A stretch of DNA of 19,846 nucleotides, taken from contig CAAGEQ010000018.1 of NCBI GenBank assembly GCA_900768915.1, forward strand, positions 1-19,846, written 5' to 3'. Source of the stretch: Candidatus Gastranaerophilales bacterium. Its GTDB lineage: Bacteria > Cyanobacteriota > Vampirovibrionia > Gastranaerophilales > Gastranaerophilaceae. Both the position numbers and the translations under genes were made by a program. This document shows positions 6,937 through 13,567 of this stretch, in pieces (the first letter of the stretch is position 1; the number at the start of each line of letters is the position of its first letter). The notes beneath the pieces were generated by a model, which saw only the letters and a list, made by a program, of their open reading frames with translations, was not told the DNA's origin and searched no databases.

Positions 6937-7047
6937 GCCGAAATGTGAAGAGTTAATAAGTAATTATGAAACTCCTAGCAAAAAATATAAATCACGAGAT
7001 TTATAAGTAACAATAAGCCAAAATGAAAATTATAGGAGAAAATTAAA
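6937..7047 (+). promoter_or_regulatory. Leader upstream of rplB
   Basis: This is AT-rich sequence between the hairpin and the L2 start, with AGGAG shortly before the ATG. I see no clear promoter hexamers and no small ORF. It begins with GCCGAA, a hexamer also present in the leaders of rplC (4877-4882) and rpsH (17499-17504). Confidence 0.3.
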
Positions 7048-7875
7048 ATGGCAACACGTAAGATTAATCCGACATCTCCGGGACAAAGAGGTATGGTAAA
7101 GAGTGATTATCAAGAAATCACTACATCAACTCCTGAAAAATCATTACTAAAACCTATAAAGAAAACAGCAGGTAGAAATAATACTGGTAGAATCACTTGT
7201 CGTCATAAAGGTGGCGGTGTAAAAAAAGCATACCGTATAATTGATTTTAAGAGAGAAAAGTTTGGAGTTCCAGCAACAGTTAAGACTATTGAATACGATC
7301 CAAACAGAAACGTAAGAATTTCATTAGTATTCTATGCTGATGGTGAAAAAAGATATATCTTAACACCTGAAGGATTGAATATTGGTGATGTTATATTAAG
7401 TGGTGTTGAAGCACCTGTACAAACTGGTAACGCAATGCCTTTAGATGTAATTCCATTAGGTACAATTGTTCATAACATTGAATTAGAACCTGGTAGAGGT
7501 GGCAAGATGGTTAGATCTGCTGGTAATTCAGCTCAAGTTATGGCTAAAGAAGGCAATTACGTAACTATTAAATTACCATCAGGCGAAATGAGAATGGTAA
7601 GAAAAGAATGTATGGCTACAATCGGTTCATTGGGTAATTCAGAATTCAAGAACTTGAAGATTGGTAAAGCTGGTAGAAAAAGATATATGGGTATTAGACC
7701 TACAGTTCGTGGTGTAACTATGAACCCTTGTGATCACCCACACGGTGGTGGTGAAGGTAAAACTGGTCCTGGTGGACATCCAAAAACACCTTGGGGCAAA
7801 CCTGCATTGGGTTATAAGACTCGTAAGAAAAATAAAGCATCTAATAAGTTAATTGTTAGATCTCGCAAAAAATAA
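7048..7875 (+). CDS. rplB: 50S ribosomal protein L2
   Basis: L2 is a core 50S protein needed for subunit association and peptidyl transferase activity. The 275-residue protein has the N-terminal EITTSTPEKSL segment (23-33), which recalls cyanobacterial L2, the GRNNTGRITCRHKGGG region (42-57), and the highly conserved MNPCDHPHGGGEG (225-237), where His230 matches the histidine implicated in function. The C-terminal TRKKNKASNKLIVRSRKK is basic. It begins the densely packed part of the operon, with 28 nt to rpsS. Confidence 0.98.
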   Translation: MATRKINPTSPGQRGMVKSDYQEITTSTPEKSLLKPIKKTAGRNNTGRITCRHKGGGVKKAYRIIDFKREKFGVPATVKTIEYDPNRNVRISLVFYADGEKRYILTPEGLNIGDVILSGVEAPVQTGNAMPLDVIPLGTIVHNIELEPGRGGKMVRSAGNSAQVMAKEGNYVTIKLPSGEMRMVRKECMATIGSLGNSEFKNLKIGKAGRKRYMGIRPTVRGVTMNPCDHPHGGGEGKTGPGGHPKTPWGKPALGYKTRKKNKASNKLIVRSRKK

Positions 7876-7903
7876 TAACAGATAAACTATAAAGGAGAAA
7901 TTA

Positions 7904-8182
7904 ATGGCACGTTCATTAAAAAAAGGCCCATACGTAGAAGAAGCTCTACAAAAGAAAATTGACAAGATGAATGAAAATTCTGAAAAGAAAGTCATCAAGA
8001 CTTGGTCAAGGGCATCAATGATAATTCCAGATATGTTAGGACACACAATCGCTGTTCACAATGGGAAAACTCACGTTCCTGTTTATGTAACAGAACAAAT
8101 GATTGGTCACAAGTTGGGTGAATTTGCACCAACAAGATTATACAGAGGACATGCTGGTTCTGACATAGCAAAGAGAAAATAA
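7904..8182 (+). CDS. rpsS: 30S ribosomal protein S19
   Basis: A 30S head protein that pairs with S13 and contacts the A-site finger. The 92-residue protein begins MARSLKKGPYVEEAL and contains IKTWSRASMI (31-40), DMLGHTIAVHNGKTHVPVYVTE and MIGHKLGEFAPTR, all standard for S19. AAAGGAG lies before the ATG. Spacing to the next gene is about 20-26 nt. Confidence 0.98.
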   Translation: MARSLKKGPYVEEALQKKIDKMNENSEKKVIKTWSRASMIIPDMLGHTIAVHNGKTHVPVYVTEQMIGHKLGEFAPTRLYRGHAGSDIAKRK

Positions 8183-8208
8183 CAAATTAAAAAATAAGGA
8201 ACATGAAA

Positions 8209-8547
8209 ATGGAAGCAAAAGCAAGACAAACAGATATAAAAATGACTGCAAGAAAACTTCGTCGTGTAATTAATGAAGTTAGAGGAAAAGCAGTTAAAGA
8301 CGCTAGAGTAATGTTGCGTTTTATGCCTTATTTTGCAGCAAGAGTTGTTGAAAAAAACTTGGTAGCTGCAATTGCTAATGCAAAAGAAAAATATGGTGTT
8401 GGCGAAGATGCATTAAAGATTTCTGAAATCTATGCAGACGAAAGTGCAACATACAAAAGAGGTAAGCCAAGAGCACAAGGACGTATTTATAGACGTCTAA
8501 AACGTACTTCTCACCTTACAATAGTAGTTAGTGATACAGCAAAATAG
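8209..8547 (+). CDS. rplV: 50S ribosomal protein L22
   Basis: L22 binds all domains of 23S rRNA, and its beta-hairpin lines the exit tunnel. An in-frame ATG at 8203 would add two residues, but AAGGA at 8196-8200 is only 2 nt from it and 8 nt from the ATG at 8209. I therefore prefer MEAKARQ, giving 112 residues. ARKLRRVINEVRGKAV near the N-terminus and the hairpin GKPRAQGRIYRRLKRTSHLTIVV near the C-terminus are typical of the family. Confidence 0.96.
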   Translation: MEAKARQTDIKMTARKLRRVINEVRGKAVKDARVMLRFMPYFAARVVEKNLVAAIANAKEKYGVGEDALKISEIYADESATYKRGKPRAQGRIYRRLKRTSHLTIVVSDTAK

Positions 8548-8558
8548 GGAATTATAAA

Positions 8559-9293
8559 ATGGGACAAAAAACACATCCAACCGGATTTAGAGTAGGTATA
8601 ATTAAACCATGGTTAAGTACATGGTATGCTAAAGTAAAAGACTATGCCGGTTTTGTAGCAGAAGATGCTAAAATTAGAAAATTTATTAAGAAAAAATTAT
8701 ATGCAGCAGGTGTATCAAGAATTCTTATTGATAGAAAATCACAAAGCACTACAATTACAGTAGTAACAGCAAAGCCTGGTATTGTTGTAGGTCGTGGTGG
8801 TCAAGGTATTGATGATCTAAAAAAAGAAGTTTCAAAATATCTTGGTAGAGCAGTTTTAATCAATGTGGTTGAAGTTGCAAGAACTGATACAGATGCTCAA
8901 TTAGTAGCAGAGTCAATTGCTCAACAATTGGAAAAACGTATTGCATTCAGAAGAGCAATGAAACAAGCAATGCAAAGAACAATGAGAGCAGGTGCTCAAG
9001 GTATCAAAGTTATGGTATCAGGTCGTTTAGGTGGTGCTGAAATCGCACGTTCTGAATGGGCAAAAGAAGGAAGAATTCCTCTTCAAACATTAAGAGCAGA
9101 TGTTGATTATGGTTTCACAGAAGCAGATACTATAATGGGTAAAATTGGTGTTAAGGTTTGGATTTTCAAGGGTGATTTAATGCCAGGTGAAAAAGCAGAC
9201 CAAAATATCAAAACAAAAGGTACAAAAGATTCAGCAGACAAATTCAACAAGCGTTCAAGACGCGGAAAATCTGCAGAAGTAAGCAGTAAATAA
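8559..9293 (+). CDS. rpsC: 30S ribosomal protein S3
   Basis: S3 is at the mRNA entry channel of the 30S subunit and takes part in helicase activity. The 244-residue protein begins MGQKTHPTGFRVGII. The type II KH domain has its GRGG loop at 78-81 (VVGRGGQGIDDLKKEV), followed by VAESIAQQLEKRIAFRRAMK and GAQGIKVMVSGRLGGAEIARSE. The C-terminal tail is basic and slightly longer than in E. coli S3 (233 residues). It starts 11 nt after rplV and ends 19 nt before rplP. Confidence 0.98.
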   Translation: MGQKTHPTGFRVGIIKPWLSTWYAKVKDYAGFVAEDAKIRKFIKKKLYAAGVSRILIDRKSQSTTITVVTAKPGIVVGRGGQGIDDLKKEVSKYLGRAVLINVVEVARTDTDAQLVAESIAQQLEKRIAFRRAMKQAMQRTMRAGAQGIKVMVSGRLGGAEIARSEWAKEGRIPLQTLRADVDYGFTEADTIMGKIGVKVWIFKGDLMPGEKADQNIKTKGTKDSADKFNKRSRRGKSAEVSSK

Positions 9294-9312
9294 TAACAGG
9301 AGAACAATAAAA

Positions 9313-9729
9313 ATGTTAATGCCTAAAAAGACAAAATTCCGCAAAATGATGAAAGGTAGAATGAAAGGTACTGAAACAAGAGGTACACAATTCGAATTTG
9401 GTCGTTATGCACTTAAAGCGCTTGAACCAGGTTGGATTACAAGCCGTCAAATCGAGGCTGCTAGACGTGCAATGACTCGTGAAATCAAACGTGGCGGAAA
9501 CGTTTGGATTAAAATTTTCCCAGACAAACCAATTACCGCTAAACCAGCTGAAACTCGTATGGGTTCTGGTAAAGGTAACGTAGAATACTGGGTAGCAGTT
9601 GTAAAACCAAATAGAATTCTTTTTGAATTGGATTATTTTGATAGAGCAACAGCAGTTAGAGCATTGGAATTAGCTGCTCAAAAATTACCTATCAAAGTGA
9701 AAGTAATTGAAAAAGAGAAACAACAGTAA
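9313..9729 (+). CDS. rplP: 50S ribosomal protein L16
   Basis: L16 organises the A-site region of the 50S subunit. It starts MLMPKKTKFRK, the normal form in many bacteria. AGGAG at 9298-9302 is 10 nt from the ATG at 9313 and 16 nt from the one at 9319, favouring the first. Conserved regions include TQFEFGRYALKALEPGWITSRQIEAARRA, WIKIFPDKPIT and ETRMGSGKGNVEYWVAVVKPN. Length 138 residues is usual. Confidence 0.98.
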   Translation: MLMPKKTKFRKMMKGRMKGTETRGTQFEFGRYALKALEPGWITSRQIEAARRAMTREIKRGGNVWIKIFPDKPITAKPAETRMGSGKGNVEYWVAVVKPNRILFELDYFDRATAVRALELAAQKLPIKVKVIEKEKQQ

Positions 9730-9741
9730 GGAATAATAACA

Positions 9742-9939
9742 ATGAAATTACAAGATATTCGTGAAAAATCAGTAGATGAGTTAAAAGGTCTTGTTGTTGA
9801 TTTGAAGAAAGAATTATTCAATTTAAGATTACAAAAATCTACAAACAAATTGGAAAACCCAGCTTCAATTGCTACAACAAAACGTACAATAGCTCGAGTT
9901 AAGACAGTATTAAAAGAAAAAGAGGTAGAAAATGCCTAA
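9742..9939 (+). CDS. rpmC: 50S ribosomal protein L29
   Basis: A short, all-helical 50S protein next to the tunnel exit. The 65-residue product has the hallmark LKKELFNLRLQKSTNKLENPA segment and a basic C-terminal helix (TIARVKTVLKE). It begins 12 nt after rplP with AAGGA before the ATG, and its end overlaps the start of rpsQ by 8 nt, implying coupled translation. Confidence 0.97.
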   Translation: MKLQDIREKSVDELKGLVVDLKKELFNLRLQKSTNKLENPASIATTKRTIARVKTVLKEKEVENA

Positions 9940-10177
9940 GAAAGAAAGACAAGGAATTGTAATAAGTGATAAGATGGATAAGACAGTAGTTGTAAAAGTT
10001 GCGTCTTATGATCCACATCCAAAATACAAGAAAATTATCGAATCAAATAAAAACTACAAAGCACATGATGAAAAGAATGAATGCGGTGTTGGTGATACAG
10101 TAAGAATTGTTGAATCAAAACCTATTTCAGGAGGAAAACGTTGGTCAGTGCTAGAAGTTGTTGAAAAAGCAAAATAG
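9932..10177 (+). CDS. rpsQ: 30S ribosomal protein S17
   Basis: A primary 16S rRNA-binding protein of the 30S body, with an OB fold. The 81-residue protein has GIVISDKMDKTVVVKV (8-23), HPKYKKII and AHDEKNECGVGDTVRIVESKPISGGKRW, all diagnostic of S17. It overlaps rpmC by 8 nt; AGAGG lies inside the end of rpmC as its ribosome-binding site. Confidence 0.97.
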   Translation: MPKKERQGIVISDKMDKTVVVKVASYDPHPKYKKIIESNKNYKAHDEKNECGVGDTVRIVESKPISGGKRWSVLEVVEKAK

Positions 10178-10196
10178 TAAAGAGGAAAATATAACA

Positions 10197-10565
10197 ATGA
10201 TACAGCAAGAAACTAGATTAACAGTAGCAGATAACACAGGTGCTAAAGAATTATTAGTAATCCGTGTAATGGGAAGTTCTAATAAGAAGTTCGCATCTGT
10301 AGGTGATGTAGTAATCGCTACAGTAAAAGATGCTACTCCAAATATGGCTGTAAAGAAATCAGAAGTTGTTAGAGCCGTTATCGTAAGAACAAAACACGAC
10401 ATTTCTCGTGCAGACGGTTCTGTAATCAGATTTGATGACAATGCAGCTGTTGTTATAAATAAAGATGGTAATCCACGTGGTACTCGTGTTTTCGGACCAG
10501 TTGCACGTGAGTTAAGAGATAACAACTTTATGAAGATTGTTTCTCTTGCACCGGAAGTAATTTAA
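10197..10565 (+). CDS. rplN: 50S ribosomal protein L14
   Basis: L14 lies at the subunit interface and contacts L19 and 16S rRNA. The open frame extends upstream to 10158, inside rpsQ, but the family begins MIQQETRL, and AGAGGA at 10181-10186 fits the ATG at 10197. This gives 122 residues, exactly the family length. Conserved features are VADNTGAKELLVIRV, VKKSEVVRAVIVRTK, DGSVIRFDDNAAVVIN and GTRVFGPVARELR. Confidence 0.98.
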   Translation: MIQQETRLTVADNTGAKELLVIRVMGSSNKKFASVGDVVIATVKDATPNMAVKKSEVVRAVIVRTKHDISRADGSVIRFDDNAAVVINKDGNPRGTRVFGPVARELRDNNFMKIVSLAPEVI

Positions 10566-10576
10566 TAGGAGCAAAA

Positions 10577-10915
10577 ATGACAGATAATAAAAAGAAAACT
10601 TTGCATGTAAAAACTGGTGACAGAGTAATTGTTACAGCAGGCAAAGATAAGGGAAAAACAGGAAACGTTAAAAAATCAATACCTTCAAAATCTCAAGTAA
10701 TCGTTGAAGGTTTGAACATGGTAACAAAGGCACAAAAACCAAATCCTATGTTAGGTGTTCAAGGTGGTTTAAACAAGATTGAAGCACCTTTGGATAGTTC
10801 TAACGTAATGATTGTTTGCCCAAGTTGCGAAAAACCTACAAGGGTTAAACATGAATTAGTTGACGGTAAAAAAGTTCGCATTTGTAAAAAATGTGGTGAA
10901 AAGTTAGATGTTTAA
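10577..10915 (+). CDS. rplX: 50S ribosomal protein L24 with a four-cysteine C-terminus
   Basis: An assembly-initiator protein of the 50S subunit with a KOW domain. The 112-residue protein has the KOW segment VKTGDRVIVTAGKDKGKTG (11-29) and EGLNMVTKAQKPN. At the C-terminus CPSC (81-84) and CKKC (103-106) form a zinc-ribbon-like pair, seen in L24 of many bacteria but absent from E. coli. It starts 11 nt after rplN. Confidence 0.97.
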   Translation: MTDNKKKTLHVKTGDRVIVTAGKDKGKTGNVKKSIPSKSQVIVEGLNMVTKAQKPNPMLGVQGGLNKIEAPLDSSNVMIVCPSCEKPTRVKHELVDGKKVRICKKCGEKLDV

Positions 10916-10971
10916 TATGCTAGCATTAGCGAAGCGATATTAATATCATCTTAGATATAAAGGAAAGAAAA

Positions 10972-11529
10972 ATGGCTAAGACAAAGAATTTAAGAGCAAA
11001 ATATGCAGAAGATGTAAAACCAGCTTTAAAGGAAAAATTCGGTTATAAAAATGACATGATGATTCCTCGTTTAAACAAAATTGTTTTAAACATGGGTGTT
11101 GGTGAAGCATCTCACAACTCAAAAATTGCTGATGTTATTGAAGGTCAATTAACAAAAATTGCCGGACAAAAATCAGTAGTTACAAAGGCTAAGAAATCAA
11201 TCGCATCTTATAAGTTAAGAGAAGGTATGCCAGTTGGTGCAATGGTTACATTGCGTGGTGAAAGAATGTATGATTTCTTACAAAAACTTATTTGTGTAGT
11301 ACTTCCTCGTATTCGTGACTTTAGAGGTATCAGTCCTAAGAGTTTCGATGGTCGTGGTAACTATACTTTAGGTTTGAAAGAACAAGCATTATTCCCAGAA
11401 ATCACTTATGAAGAAGTTGATTTAGTTAAAGGTATGAATGTTTCAATTATTACAACAGCTGAAACAGATGATGAAGCAAGAGAATTATTATACTTGCTAG
11501 GTATGCCTTTCAAAGGAATGAAAAAATAG
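10972..11529 (+). CDS. rplE: 50S ribosomal protein L5
   Basis: L5 binds 5S rRNA in the central protuberance. The 185-residue protein has the N-terminal extension MAKTKNLRAKY, then PRLNKIVLNMGVGEA, GQKSVVTKAKKSIASYKLREGMPVGAMVTLRGERMYDFL and DFRGISPKSFDGRGNYTLGLKEQ. The last is the most conserved part of the family. AAAGGA precedes the ATG. The 56-nt spacer from rplX contains a short palindrome (GATATTAATATC). Confidence 0.98.
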   Translation: MAKTKNLRAKYAEDVKPALKEKFGYKNDMMIPRLNKIVLNMGVGEASHNSKIADVIEGQLTKIAGQKSVVTKAKKSIASYKLREGMPVGAMVTLRGERMYDFLQKLICVVLPRIRDFRGISPKSFDGRGNYTLGLKEQALFPEITYEEVDLVKGMNVSIITTAETDDEARELLYLLGMPFKGMKK

Positions 11530-11591
11530 GAATTTGAAAATTTCAAATCCTTGGTATAAAATAACAACAACAAAGAACAAAGGAGAAAATC

Positions 11592-11798
11592 GTGGCTAAG
11601 AAAGCGATGATAAACAAAGAACAAACCAGAGAAAAACTTGCAGAACAAGGTAAATATCCTAAAGTTAGATTGCATAACAGATGCAGTATCTGCGGTCGTC
11701 CTCACGGATATCACAGAGATTTCGGTATTTGCAGAATCTGTTTAAGAAAAATGGCTCACCAAGGTTTGTTACCTGGCGTAACCAAAGCAAGCTGGTAG
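11592..11798 (+). CDS. rpsN: 30S ribosomal protein S14, zinc-binding (type Z-like)
   Basis: A 30S head assembly protein. The 68-residue form carries four cysteines, CSIC (31-34) and CRIC (47-50), that bind zinc in type Z S14, plus the conserved C-terminus LRKMAHQGLLPGVTKASW. It is shorter than the cysteine-free type of about 100 residues. The start is GTG at 11592 with AAAGGAG just upstream, the only non-ATG start among these ribosomal genes. It is the last ribosomal gene before the accessory island; S8, which normally follows, lies 5.8 kb downstream. Confidence 0.96.
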   Translation: MAKKAMINKEQTREKLAEQGKYPKVRLHNRCSICGRPHGYHRDFGICRICLRKMAHQGLLPGVTKASW

Positions 11799-11856
11799 TT
11801 CACAGTTTTATTTAATGAGATTGACTGTCATTTTTTGACAGATAGTCATACTATGG

Positions 11857-11897
11857 AAAGAGAGTAACAATATTGTTACTCTCTTTGTATTGTTTTG
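11857..11897. terminator. Perfect 30-bp palindromic terminator after rpsN
   Basis: AAAGAGAGTAACAAT (11857-11871) is followed directly by its exact reverse complement (11872-11886), then GTATTGTTTTG. It lies 59 bases after the S14 stop and should close the first ribosomal operon. A weaker hairpin, TGTCA/TGACA, precedes it at 11826-11840. The GAGTAAC core is shared with the terminator at 16136-16169. Confidence 0.8.
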
Positions 11898-11950
11898 CGA
11901 TTTTAGAAATACTTTATTTTCAATTTGTTAAATTATTACTTTCTTTTTCT

Positions 11951-11998
11951 ACTGTTTTCTTTCTTTGGGCTTCGCAACTCCGAAAGAAAGAAAACAGT
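11951..11998. repeat. Perfect 16-bp inverted repeat with 16-nt loop
   Basis: ACTGTTTTCTTTCTTT (11951-11966) and its exact complement (11983-11998) flank the loop 11967-11982, which contains GGGCTTCGCAACTCC and can add G-C pairs. One strand is nearly pure pyrimidine and the other nearly pure purine, so a cruciform or a triplex-type structure is possible. No T-run follows. It could be a repeat element or a second transcription barrier in this 501-nt gene-free stretch (11799-12299). Confidence 0.75.
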
Positions 11999-12031
11999 TA
12001 TAATAATATAATCAAAGAAATGAGGTATTAG

Positions 12032-12299
12032 AATTTAACAATTTAATATCTATATCTATTGTCAGGCAGAGCCTGACATACAACTCAAAATTTATAAATT
12101 TTATTAATAAATATTTCAAATTGTTAATTGTAACAATATGTAAAAACGAATTTAAAACGTCTGAAACTCAGTTATAATCCACTATATGATATGATATGAT
12201 ATGATATGATATGATATGATATGATATGGTGGGGAGTAGCAAATTATTATAATTAGGTCATTTTATATAGATATAGTGGAATAATTATGGAGTTAAACT
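12032..12299 (+). promoter_or_regulatory. Promoter-leader module of the first effector-like gene (duplicated copy A)
   Basis: This region is repeated with few changes at 13315-13567. Elements in order: a GTCAGGC-AGA-GCCTGAC hairpin (12061-12077); TTGTAAC-AATATGTAAA (12128 onward) with two GTAA sequences 10 bp apart; a TATAAT at 12173-12178 with a weak TTTAAA at 12151-12156; nine ATATG repeats (12184-12228); and a 60-nt conserved segment ending in TGGAG before the ATG. The promoter call rests on TATAAT and on conservation between the copies. Confidence 0.55.
12184..12228. repeat. Pentanucleotide microsatellite, (ATATG)x9
   Basis: Nine uninterrupted ATATG units begin 6 bases after the TATAAT at 12173-12178, that is, at the predicted transcription start. 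The paralogous leader at 13495-13502 keeps only about two units. Tracts like this change length by slipped-strand mispairing. Confidence 0.95.
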
Positions 12300-13004
12300 A
12301 TGTCTATATCATTGAATACTAATGTAACTCAGGTTGCAAATACACAAACAGTCAAACCGTCTGAAACTAAAATAGATGATAAATCAAAAATTTTAACTCC
12401 AACACAAACAAAAGTTGCTATTGGTACAGGTTTAGCAGCATTGGCTGCCGTTGGTATTTATCTTGCAACAAGAGGACGTGGTGCAAAACCCGCTGAGAAT
12501 GTAATTAATGATGTTACACAAAATGTACAAGAAACAGCAAATACAATTAAAGAAATGACTGTTGATGCTTTTAAACAAGGTGGTAATAAATTTGTTAAAG
12601 GTAAAGCGATAACAAGTACAGGTGAATCGTTTACAGGCAGTATTACTCATCAAACAAAAGATGGTAAAAACATTGTTAGTGAATATGAAAATGGTTTAAT
12701 AAAGAAATCTACAAAATATGATGGCGAAAATATTTTAAGTCAAAAAGAATATTCTTATGAAGATGGTAATCTTAAACGAGTATTGGACAAGGGCCACATA
12801 GTTTTTAATAAGGAGCAATTAGATGAATATACAATGATAGAAACAAAAGATGGATTGAATGTTTTTGAAAATAATAAACTTAAATATAAGTGTTCTAATG
12901 GTACTATGACTACTTATAATGATGCAGGTGATATTATTCAAATACTCCAGATAGAAGGAGAACCTTTATTAGAAGGTTTAGTATTTAATTTGGAAAAATG
13001 TTAG
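12300..13004 (+). CDS. N-terminally anchored protein with YENG-like repeats, probably truncated
   Basis: The product is 234 residues. Residues 1-60 match the next gene at 47 of 60 positions: a polar start (MSISLNTN), a Lys/Asp-rich stretch and a hydrophobic helix at about 38-57 (VAIGTGLAALAAVGIYLATR) that would anchor or export it. Residues 100-215 contain repeated short motifs such as SEYENGLIKK, KYDGENILSQ, YSYEDGNLKR and TTYNDAGDII. These resemble MORN/YwqK-type beta-hairpin repeats, but I cannot assign a family firmly. TGGAG precedes the ATG. The frame stays open after the TAG stop for 48 more codons and then, after a TAA, for 38 more, so the gene looks cut short by nonsense mutation. Its leader carries the ATATG repeat tract. 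Confidence 0.75.
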   Translation: MSISLNTNVTQVANTQTVKPSETKIDDKSKILTPTQTKVAIGTGLAALAAVGIYLATRGRGAKPAENVINDVTQNVQETANTIKEMTVDAFKQGGNKFVKGKAITSTGESFTGSITHQTKDGKNIVSEYENGLIKKSTKYDGENILSQKEYSYEDGNLKRVLDKGHIVFNKEQLDEYTMIETKDGLNVFENNKLKYKCSNGTMTTYNDAGDIIQILQIEGEPLLEGLVFNLEKC

Positions 13005-13268
13005 TCTTTGGATGCTGATTTTAAACCTAGCGGAGAACCATTTTGGGATTTGACAGAATATATTAAAAGGAATAACAAATATAGAAAAAAAGAAGTGATT
13101 TTAAATTTAAAAGGTGAAATTCTTGAACTTGAAAAATGCTCTTTAGAATAAGTTCAGAATTTTGGTTCTGAATATATTAAACAAATAAAATCTCTACATA
13201 AAAAAGCAACAAGAATTATTTCTGATATAGAAGACATCAATAAATCATTCTCTCAATCAAAAGTTTAA
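13005..13268 (+). pseudogene. Decayed 3' extension of the preceding gene, two in-frame stops
   Basis: Directly after the TAG at 13002-13004 the same frame encodes SLDADFKPSGEPFWDLTEY and onward for 48 codons to a TAA at 13149-13151. It then continues with VQNFGSEYIKQIKSLHKKAT to a final TAA at 13266-13268. The text before the TAA ends LELEKCSLE, echoing NLEKC-stop-SLD at the first stop, which suggests repeated units. The sequence reads like protein, but a perfect TTCAGAA/TTCTGAA hairpin (13153-13172) just after the TAA means the last part is less certain. Confidence 0.5.
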
Positions 13269-13314
13269 ATTGATTGACATGTACAGCAGTGACGTATCAA
13301 AAAAAAATTGTGAA

Positions 13315-13567
13315 ACAATTTAACAATTTATATTTATATTTTGTCAGGCAGAGCCTGACATACCACTCAAAATTTATAAATTTTGTTAATAAATATTTCA
13401 AAAATAGTAATTGTAACAAGATGTAAAAACAAGTTTAAAACGTTTAAAAATGTAAAAAACTCAATTATAATATTTATTTAAGATTAAATATAATATGATA
13501 TGGGTAGCAAATTAGTATAATTACGTTACTTTATATAGACATAGTGGAATAATTATGGAGTTAAACT
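13315..13567 (+). promoter_or_regulatory. Promoter-leader module of the ART gene (duplicated copy B)
   Basis: This copy matches 12032-12299. It keeps the GTCAGGC-AGA-GCCTGAC hairpin (13343-13359), the GTAA pair with 10-bp spacing (13411-13430), a TATAAT at 13466-13471 with TTTAAA at 13443-13448 (17-base spacer), and the conserved last 60 bases ending in TGGAG. A second TATAAT lies at 13489-13494, overlapping the remains of the ATATG tract. Conservation of a non-coding region across a duplication argues that it matters for expression. Confidence 0.55.

Noticed and set aside
8203..8208. ATG at 8203 as the L22 start
   Set aside because: It is only 2 nt from the AAGGA site; the in-frame ATG at 8209 has normal spacing.
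10158..10196. Upstream extension of the L14 frame into rpsQ
   Set aside because: L14 begins MIQQETRL and is 122 residues long; the ribosome-binding site fits the ATG at 10197.
13002..13151. Stop codon recoding (TAG or TAA read as sense)
   Set aside because: Ordinary ribosomal genes in the window end in both TAA and TAG, so the standard code applies; decay of one gene is simpler.
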